Shown here piece after piece: positions 27,031 to 32,979 of a stretch of 32,979 nt of DNA. How positions within the stretch are numbered: position 1 is the stretch's first letter; every line of letters starts with the position of its first letter. The position numbers and the translations under genes were made by a program. The notes below the pieces were generated by a model, which saw only the letters and a program-made list of their open reading frames with translations, was not told the DNA's origin and made no database searches. The stretch lies in NCBI GenBank assembly GCA_029248265.1, contig JAQWJQ010000264.1, positions 1 through 32,979 on the forward strand, read 5' to 3'. Source of the DNA: Planctomycetota bacterium. GTDB lineage: Bacteria > Planctomycetota > UBA1135 > GCA-002686595.

Positions 27031-27858
27031 TCAGTCCTCGAGTCCGGCCCCGCACTCCCCGCAGAAGCGGGCTCCGAGGCTGTGGTTCTCCGAGCCGCAC
27101 TCGGTGCAGGCTTGTCCGCCGACAGCCCCACGGCGTGGCGTCCGCGCGATCTCTGCGCTCACGATGCCCGTCGGCACGGCGATCACCCCGTAGCCGAGGA
27201 CCATGATGATGGAGGCGAAGAACTTCCCCAGCGGCGTGGCGGGCGAGATGTCTCCGTACCCGACGGTGGTCAGGGTGACGATCGCCCAGTAGACCGACTC
27301 GGGGATGTTGCTGAAGCCGTGCTCGGGACCCTCGATCAGGTACAGGAGGGAGCCTGAGATGGTCGTCATCGAGAGCACTGCGATGACGAAGACCGTGATC
27401 TTGGGCAGGCTTGCCCGGAGGGCAGAGCGCAGGTCGTCGGCTTGGTCGACGAACTGCGCCAGCTTCAGGACCCGGAAGATCCTGAGGAGGCGCAGCGTTC
27501 GAACGACCAGGAGCGCCTGGGTGCCCGGGACAAAGGCGGCGACGTAGGTGGGCAGGATGGCGAGCAGGTCAACGACCCCGAAGAAGCTGCGCGCGTAGAC
27601 CCACGGTCGTGGGTGGCAGTAGAGCCTGGTCAGATACTCTGCGGTGAACGCGATGGTGAGGCCCCACTCGAGTGACCTGAGGAGGCTCCCGTGCGAGTCC
27701 GCGAACCGAGGCACGCTCTCGACCATCACCAGCGCGATGCTCGCGACGATCACGAAGAGCAGGAGCACGTCGAAGACGAACCCCGGCCGGGTCTCGTGCT
27801 CGAAGATCGTTTCGTACAGCACGCGGCTGCCCGGTCTTGTCTTCCCCTCGGTGCTCAT
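27031..27858 (-). CDS. Kv-type voltage-gated potassium channel with C-terminal zinc ribbon
   Basis: S4-like RTLRLLRIFRVLKL, selectivity filter TLTTVGYGD, six TM segments, C-terminal CTECGSENHSLGARFCGECG. Confidence 0.92.
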   Translation of the reverse strand: MSTEGKTRPGSRVLYETIFEHETRPGFVFDVLLLFVIVASIALVMVESVPRFADSHGSLLRSLEWGLTIAFTAEYLTRLYCHPRPWVYARSFFGVVDLLAILPTYVAAFVPGTQALLVVRTLRLLRIFRVLKLAQFVDQADDLRSALRASLPKITVFVIAVLSMTTISGSLLYLIEGPEHGFSNIPESVYWAIVTLTTVGYGDISPATPLGKFFASIIMVLGYGVIAVPTGIVSAEIARTPRRGAVGGQACTECGSENHSLGARFCGECGAGLED

Positions 27859-27942
27859 GCCATCACTATGGGGGCATCGAACGGTTCAGTCCACGGCAGA
27901 GCCCCGCATGCACGCGCCCTGCCCTTGGGGGGGCGGCAGCGG

Positions 27943-28722
27943 TCAGGCCGGTCGACGCGCTGGGCCCGGCTCGTGGGCCTCGGCCTCACGTCTGCGCTCG
28001 ATGTACTTCAGGTACTCGGTCCGGCGGCGGGCCATTCCGTGGGTGGCGCCCCGGTCGAATTCGATCCCGAGGTGCACGTCCTTCCCGTCTCGATACCCGT
28101 GCCTCACGGTCCCAGAAACCTCGATCTCCTCGGCGCTTCCGGGGAGATCGATGGACGCCTGCACGTGCTCGCCGAGGCGGAAGACCGCCGCTTGGACCAG
28201 GGGGGCCCTTGTGCACAGACCGGTGGAGGACAGGTCGCTCGCGAGCCCCCGGACCCGGTGCGGACCGCGGGCAAGTCGCACGCCAATCCGTTCGCCTTCG
28301 GCAGGCGCGACTCGGTCCTCGCCGCGGCGGTTGAAGTACCTGCCCAGCGCGTTGTCGAGTTGTGCGTACAGCGCTCCGAGCTGCGTGAACTCGAGCTCGA
28401 GCATGACCTTGTCGTCGGACCAGCGGTTGAGCTGGGTCACCCTCGAGTGGGCCTGAACGGCCCACTGGCGCGACTCGTGCCTGATGTCGAGGCGGACGGG
28501 CTGGCCATCGGCTTCGGACGGAGCGAAGTGGAAGGGGGCGATGACCCTTGCCCCGTGGATGTTCATGTCAAAGAGCTCCACCGGTTGCGCCGGAGCGCCG
28601 CCGAAGGAGGCCTTGAGGGTCAGCTCCCGGGCAGCGCGGTCGGGGGAGCCGAAGTCCGCTTCGATGGCGTCCCGGGACGGCTTACCTTTGGTCCTGAAGA
28701 GGCGGAGGAGGTCGAATCGCAT
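27943..28722 (-). CDS. PilZ-domain protein
   Basis: C-terminal half has RRGEDR (RxxxR) and DLSSTG (D/NxSxxG), the c-di-GMP-binding PilZ motifs, followed by VSGTVRHGYRDGKDVHLGIEF. N-terminal half looks like a degenerate PilZN/YcgR-like region. Confidence 0.7.
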   Translation of the reverse strand: MRFDLLRLFRTKGKPSRDAIEADFGSPDRAARELTLKASFGGAPAQPVELFDMNIHGARVIAPFHFAPSEADGQPVRLDIRHESRQWAVQAHSRVTQLNRWSDDKVMLELEFTQLGALYAQLDNALGRYFNRRGEDRVAPAEGERIGVRLARGPHRVRGLASDLSSTGLCTRAPLVQAAVFRLGEHVQASIDLPGSAEEIEVSGTVRHGYRDGKDVHLGIEFDRGATHGMARRRTEYLKYIERRREAEAHEPGPARRPA

Positions 28723-28799
28723 GGGGGCAGGGGGGCGGCCAGGTGCGGAACGCGCCGGCCTCTCTTCCTCCAGTCGTCGGTCCGAAGCCCTGCCTCGGT

Positions 28800-30107
28800 T
28801 TAGCGATCCGCAGGCTGAGCCTCGCCAGCCTTGCCCCTCGGTCTCATGTCGAGAAGGACGGCCACGAGGTCCTCCTCAGGGAGTCGGAAGGGAGTCCTGA
28901 ACTCCCAGAGGATCCGGCCCTCGCGATCGATCTGGAGCGCGCGGCCGGCGGTGCTCTCAATCACGAGGAGTCGGTCTCCCGGGAGAGGCAGGACCGTCCC
29001 GCAGACCGGCGAGAAGAAGGGCGCCTCGGCGGAGCCTTGGAACACAAGCTCGGCGGCCTGGAGCCCCACATCCAGCGCGAGGACACGGGAGCCGACCCCG
29101 CTGTCTCCGAAGTTGTCGAACAGCAGCACGCCGCCGCTGAGGGGGTCGAGCTGGGGGTCATGGGCCCCGATGAACGGGCCCGCGCGGAGGCGCTCGATGC
29201 TGGAGAGACCAGGCGCCACATCGACCAGGGCGCCAGCCTCGCGAAGGAACACGCTCGGGACCCTCCGCTCCGGGTGGAGGCGCACAAGCGCGTTGGAGTG
29301 GAGCGGGTCCAGGGCTTGGTGCAGGGCGCCGCCGGGGCGGGCGTCTCCGATGTCGACGGACCGCGCGCGCCTGAGCGCGTCCCTGTAGGTCCTGGTCCAG
29401 TCCTCTCCACCCTCCAGCTCGGTGAGCGAGGCGCGCTCCAGGGCGCGGCCGTCTTCGAGCGAGATGCGGACCAGGCCGTCTCGGGCGACCTGCGCTTCGA
29501 GGCCCCCGAGCCACTCCCGCTCCGAGGTGGTCAGAGGGGTCACGGTCCGGTCCAGCACCCAGGCGCTGTCTCCCTCGACGAGGAAGTCATGGTGGGCACC
29601 GGGAGCGGCCCTCCAGCGAATGGTCGAGTTCGGGGCGAGGCGCATGACGCAGAGCCCCTCGTGGATCACGAGGAGGTCGCCGTCTGGGAGCTCCTGGATC
29701 CTGCGCCAGGCTCGCTGGGTGGGGTGTTGGATCCTGGGGCCGACCTCCCTCTGATTGGAGGCCTCACTGAGGGCCCAGCGCCGCTCGATGGTCCCGTCCG
29801 GAAGAAGCAGGTAAGCCGCTGCCTCGTGCCCTGAGGAGAAGAGCAACGGTTCGAGATAAGCGGACTCCGGGTCATGGACCCGCAGCCCAGTCCAGCGGCC
29901 AGCCGCCGGCTCGTATCCCGCGGCGTAGCCGAGGGAGCCGATGGCGTCTCTGGTCTCGGCCCCGCGCTCGGCGAACCAGAAGCCTGCGCTTGACGAGGGA
30001 GCGGGGTCGTCGGGCTCCCCGCAGCTCGCCACCCCCAGGGTCGCGGCGACCCCGAGGTCCCGAAGGAGGAGCAGAGGCGGGGGGAGTTGAGGGAGGCGTC
30101 GGCCCAT
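28800..30107 (-). CDS. Arylsulfotransferase (ASST)-like beta-propeller lipoprotein
   Basis: Lipobox-like LGVASC near the N-terminus when starting at MGRRLPQ (30107; 30131 also possible). Propeller repeats with ELPDGDLLVIHE, HHDFLVEGDSAWVLD, LDPLHSNALVRL, LFDNFGDSG, LQIDREGRILWEF. Confidence 0.55.
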   Translation of the reverse strand: MGRRLPQLPPPLLLLRDLGVAATLGVASCGEPDDPAPSSSAGFWFAERGAETRDAIGSLGYAAGYEPAAGRWTGLRVHDPESAYLEPLLFSSGHEAAAYLLLPDGTIERRWALSEASNQREVGPRIQHPTQRAWRRIQELPDGDLLVIHEGLCVMRLAPNSTIRWRAAPGAHHDFLVEGDSAWVLDRTVTPLTTSEREWLGGLEAQVARDGLVRISLEDGRALERASLTELEGGEDWTRTYRDALRRARSVDIGDARPGGALHQALDPLHSNALVRLHPERRVPSVFLREAGALVDVAPGLSSIERLRAGPFIGAHDPQLDPLSGGVLLFDNFGDSGVGSRVLALDVGLQAAELVFQGSAEAPFFSPVCGTVLPLPGDRLLVIESTAGRALQIDREGRILWEFRTPFRLPEEDLVAVLLDMRPRGKAGEAQPADR

Positions 30108-30254
30108 GGCGGCGGGTCGAAGCAGGTACACCCGCTCCGAGCCTTCTTCGAGGATGCCATCAAGCGCCCGGGGCGGCGCAGGAAAGAGTTCAACTAGGCC
30201 CTCAAACGGCGACCGGTGGTTGACGGAGCGGTTGCCGGATCACGTCATGGGTCC

Positions 30255-31265
30255 ATGACCACGCCTGTCACGCTCATCTCTGGCTTTCTCGGGAGCGGAA
30301 AGACCACTCTCGTTCAGCGGATCCTCGAGGAGAGTCACGGGCTGCGATGCGCAGTGATCGTGAACGAGTTCGGCGCCCTCGGTGTGGACGGAGACCTCGT
30401 GGTGCGCAAGGAGGCGGAGGGGAGCGCGGTCGTCGAACTGGCGAACGGCTGTATCTGCTGCGAGATCCAGGAGGACCTGCGCGCGACGCTGACCCAGCTC
30501 ACGGATCCAGGGGGGGGGAGGGGCCTCGTCGGCCGCTGGCTCAGGCGCGGCGAGGGAGGACCGGAGCGGATCCTGGTGGAGGCGTCAGGCGCCGCCTCGC
30601 CTGGACCCGCGGTGCAGACCTTCCTCCTCGATGAGGCGCTCGCGGACCGCGTTCACCTGGACGGAGTCGTGACCCTGTTGCACGCAGCCAAGATCGAGGC
30701 GCAGCTGGAGGAAACGGCGGAGGCCGGGACTCAGATCGCCTACGCGGACCGCCTCGTGCTCAACCACGTGGACCGGGTCGAGGGTGAGCGCATCCCCGAG
30801 CTAGCGGCGCTGCTCGCGTCGCTGAACCCGCTCGCGGCGATTCGTCACGCGGAGCGAGCCCGGGTCCCGCTGGACTGGGTCCTTGGCGGCGGCCCCACGG
30901 CAGGCGCAGATACCCGCTGGATGGAGCTCAGCCAAGCCGCCGGGGACGGGGCGCTGCCCCACACCTCGGGGCTCAGCTCCGTTTCTCTTAGCTCAGGGGA
31001 GGAGATCGACCGCGACGCCGCGCTGATGTGGCTCGAATTCCTCTCGCGTCGAAGGGGCCAGGAGCTCATGCGGGCCAAGGGGGTCCTGCGAGTACCGGGG
31101 GGCGCGCTGGTCGTCCAGGGGGTCTACCAGTGGCTCGAAGCCACCAGTGAACCCGGCGCGGCGCCAGACGCCTCGCAGCTTGTCTTGATCGGTCGGGGCT
31201 TGGACCCGCAAGAGCTCTTGCGCGGGTGGCAGGCGATCGGCGGCGCGAGCGCTTCGCTAAGCTAG
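30255..31265 (+). CDS. CobW/COG0523-family GTPase (putative metal chaperone)
   Basis: Walker A GFLGSGKTT, NEFG, CXCC motif GCICCEIQEDL, NHVD (NKxD-like) and a C-terminal CobW domain. Confidence 0.88.
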   Translation: MTTPVTLISGFLGSGKTTLVQRILEESHGLRCAVIVNEFGALGVDGDLVVRKEAEGSAVVELANGCICCEIQEDLRATLTQLTDPGGGRGLVGRWLRRGEGGPERILVEASGAASPGPAVQTFLLDEALADRVHLDGVVTLLHAAKIEAQLEETAEAGTQIAYADRLVLNHVDRVEGERIPELAALLASLNPLAAIRHAERARVPLDWVLGGGPTAGADTRWMELSQAAGDGALPHTSGLSSVSLSSGEEIDRDAALMWLEFLSRRRGQELMRAKGVLRVPGGALVVQGVYQWLEATSEPGAAPDASQLVLIGRGLDPQELLRGWQAIGGASASLS

Positions 31266-31299
31266 CGACGGTCCCACCCTCCCTCCTATCCAGCATTGC

Positions 31300-32262
31300 A
31301 TGAAGCCCCACGACGGCCCGTCCGATCTCCGCCCCACTCGCCGTGACGTCCTGCAGGCAGCCTCCGCTGCCACCGCAGTCGCCGCGGCCACGGGGGTCGG
31401 CCTGGCCCTTGATCCCATGGAATACGAAGACCCCTGGTTCAGAATCTCCCTCGCTGAGTGGTCGCTGCACCGTGCGCTCAAGAGCGCCGGCGCCGATCGA
31501 ATCTCCAACCTGGAATTCCCTGGCGTCGCGAAGGGGTTGGGCATGGACGGCGTCGAGTACGTCAACGCCTTCTTCAAGTCCGCCGGGCGCGGAGGTGAGG
31601 AGGTCTGGCGGGGGACGGACTTCGGGTACCTCAACGACCTTCGGGGCGCCTGCACCGAGGCCGGCGTGGAGAGCCTCCTGATCATGGTCGACGGCGAGGG
31701 GCAACTGGCGGACGAGGACGAGGCCCGCCGCAGGGACGCTGTGGAGAACCACTTCAAGTGGGTCGCCGCCGCCGCCTACCTGGGGTGCCACTCGATCCGC
31801 GTCAACGCTGGGGGAGGAGGCACCCCGGAGCAGCAAGCGGAACGGGCCGCCGACTCCCTCCTCAGAATCGCGCGGGTGAGCGACGCTTACGAGATCAACG
31901 TGATCGTCGAGAACCACGGGGGCCTCTCGTCGGACGGGGCATGGCTCGCGGGGGTCATGCGCCGCTGTGACCACCCGAGGGTCGGGACGCTGCCCGACTT
32001 CGGCAACTTCGGGGAGTACGATCGGTACCAAGGGGTCGCAGACCTCATGCCCTTCGCCAAGGCTGTGAGCGCGAAGTCCTACGCGTTTGATGGCGACGGG
32101 AACGAGACCAAGATCGACTACGCCCGGATGATGAACATCGTCAAGGGGGCGGGGTACCGAGGCTGGGTCGGCGTCGAGTATGAGGGGCCGGACGCGGACG
32201 AGCGGGCCGGGATCACACGCACGAGGGAGCTCCTTGAGCGCGTGCGCAAGGAACTCGCCTGA
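31300..32262 (+). CDS. Sugar phosphate isomerase/epimerase-like TIM-barrel protein with Tat-like signal
   Basis: N-terminal PTRRDVLQAASAATAVAAATG; TIM-barrel xylose-isomerase-like elements (GMDGVEYV, IRVNAGG, INVIVENHGGLSSD, GTLPDFGNFG, YRGWVGVEYEG). Confidence 0.83.
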   Translation: MKPHDGPSDLRPTRRDVLQAASAATAVAAATGVGLALDPMEYEDPWFRISLAEWSLHRALKSAGADRISNLEFPGVAKGLGMDGVEYVNAFFKSAGRGGEEVWRGTDFGYLNDLRGACTEAGVESLLIMVDGEGQLADEDEARRRDAVENHFKWVAAAAYLGCHSIRVNAGGGGTPEQQAERAADSLLRIARVSDAYEINVIVENHGGLSSDGAWLAGVMRRCDHPRVGTLPDFGNFGEYDRYQGVADLMPFAKAVSAKSYAFDGDGNETKIDYARMMNIVKGAGYRGWVGVEYEGPDADERAGITRTRELLERVRKELA

Positions 32263-32370
32263 GCCCAACGCGGGCGCTGCCCGGCGCTCGGCGGTGGGGA
32301 GGGTCCCCGCCCCTGAGCCCGTTCGCCCCCTCTCCTGACCCCCGCAGGGGGCTCCTGGGGCGACCCGAGG

Positions 32371-32403
32371 GCCCTGAAATCTCCGATCCGGGAGAGACAG
32401 GGC
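32371..32403 (+). other. Potential RNA hairpin upstream of rpsN
   Basis: GCCCTG(32371-32376)/CAGGGC(32398-32403) outer stem and TCTCC(32380-32384)/GGAGA(32391-32395) inner stem with a 6-nt loop. Confidence 0.35.
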
Positions 32404-32592
32404 ACTCGCTTGATTGCCACCGGAGCCCTGGGACCGTATCTTCTTGCCCCCGAACCGGCCTCCGAGAGGCCGCGGCTCGGCCCAGCGGGTGCGCTCTGCC
32501 CCGCCGAACCACGATCTCCCGACCGAACCGGCGTCCGCCGCCGCGGTCGGGTCCCAACCACCCTCGATCCCTCACCCACCGACCGCACCGCC

Positions 32593-32898
32593 ATGGCCAA
32601 GGTCTCCTCAGTTCAAAAGAACGATCGCCGCCGGCGACTCGCCGACAAGTACTCCGAGCGTCGCGCGGAGTGCAAGAGCATCATCCGCTCCACCAAGACC
32701 ACGGAGGAGGCCAAGGACGAGGCCCGCGCCGCGCTGGCCAAGATCCCGCGCAACGCGAACCCGAACCGGATCCGCAACCGCTGCGCGTTCACCGGTCGCC
32801 CCCGCGCGGTGTACCGTCGCTTCGGCATCTGCCGGGTGACCCTCCGCGAGCTTGCCCACGAGGGCAAGATCCCGGGCATGCGCAAGTCGAGCTGGTGA
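32593..32898 (+). CDS. rpsN: 30S ribosomal protein S14 (zinc-independent type)
   Basis: [31 protein letters not shown]...[51 protein letters not shown]; lacks the CXXC pairs of zinc-binding S14. Confidence 0.96.
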   Translation: MAKVSSVQKNDRRRRLADKYSERRAECKSIIRSTKTTEEAKDEARAALAKIPRNANPNRIRNRCAFTGRPRAVYRRFGICRVTLRELAHEGKIPGMRKSSW

Positions 32899-32958
32899 TC
32901 TCCAGTCGGGGGTGAGGCGCCGCGTGCGCACGACACCCACCGCCAACAAGAGAGGAGG

Positions 32959-32979
32959 CCGGAGCACATCGTGCTCCGG
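32959..32979 (+). terminator. Hairpin downstream of rpsN, probable terminator stem (window ends before any T-tract)
   Basis: Perfect CCGGAGCAC-ATC-GTGCTCCGG at the right edge, 60 nt after the rpsN stop. Confidence 0.6.

Noticed and set aside
27031-27858. Functional link between the K+ channel and the c-di-AMP cyclase at 1171-3156
   Set aside because: c-di-AMP does regulate K+ transport in other bacteria, but the genes are about 24 kb apart with no RCK_C domain on the channel; not supported by this sequence.
31254-31268. Inverted repeat TCGCTA-AGC-TAGCGA spanning the CobW stop codon
   Set aside because: Short 6-bp stem with no T-tract; may be chance.
1-32979. CRISPR arrays, transposases, integrases, tRNA or rRNA
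   Set aside because: None recognised by reading both strands; a tRNAscan or Infernal run was not possible here.

Overview
High-GC bacterial chromosomal window. The gene content fits a diderm, Planctomycetota-like genome (taxonomy is inferred from content only). I see no mobile elements, CRISPR arrays, rRNA or tRNA. The long antisense ORFs in the track are GC-driven artefacts. Main blocks, left to right: (1) a minus-strand run ftsH - folP - diadenylate cyclase/YbbR fusion - glmM, with glmM truncated by the left edge; (2) a minus-strand run HlyC/CorC-like CBS protein - recO - BamD-like TPR lipoprotein - LptE-like lipoprotein with short overlaps; (3) plus-strand ECF sigma factor, hutI, hisS, DUF1800, DUF1501 (Tat); (4) a minus-strand cassette of two overlapping B12-type radical SAM enzymes followed by a 58-aa acidic peptide, which is the best candidate for an undescribed RiPP system here: the downstream radical SAM enzyme ends in a PqqD-like (RRE-like) domain and has a non-canonical CX4CX2C cluster motif; (5) a GT-C-type membrane glycosyltransferase, a four-S1-domain protein, an NAD(P)-binding Rossmann protein, DUF445, a Kv-type channel with a C-terminal zinc ribbon, a PilZ protein, an arylsulfotransferase-like lipoprotein, a CobW-family GTPase, a Tat-exported TIM-barrel isomerase-like protein, and rpsN. 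All calls come from reading the translations and motifs; no database search was run.
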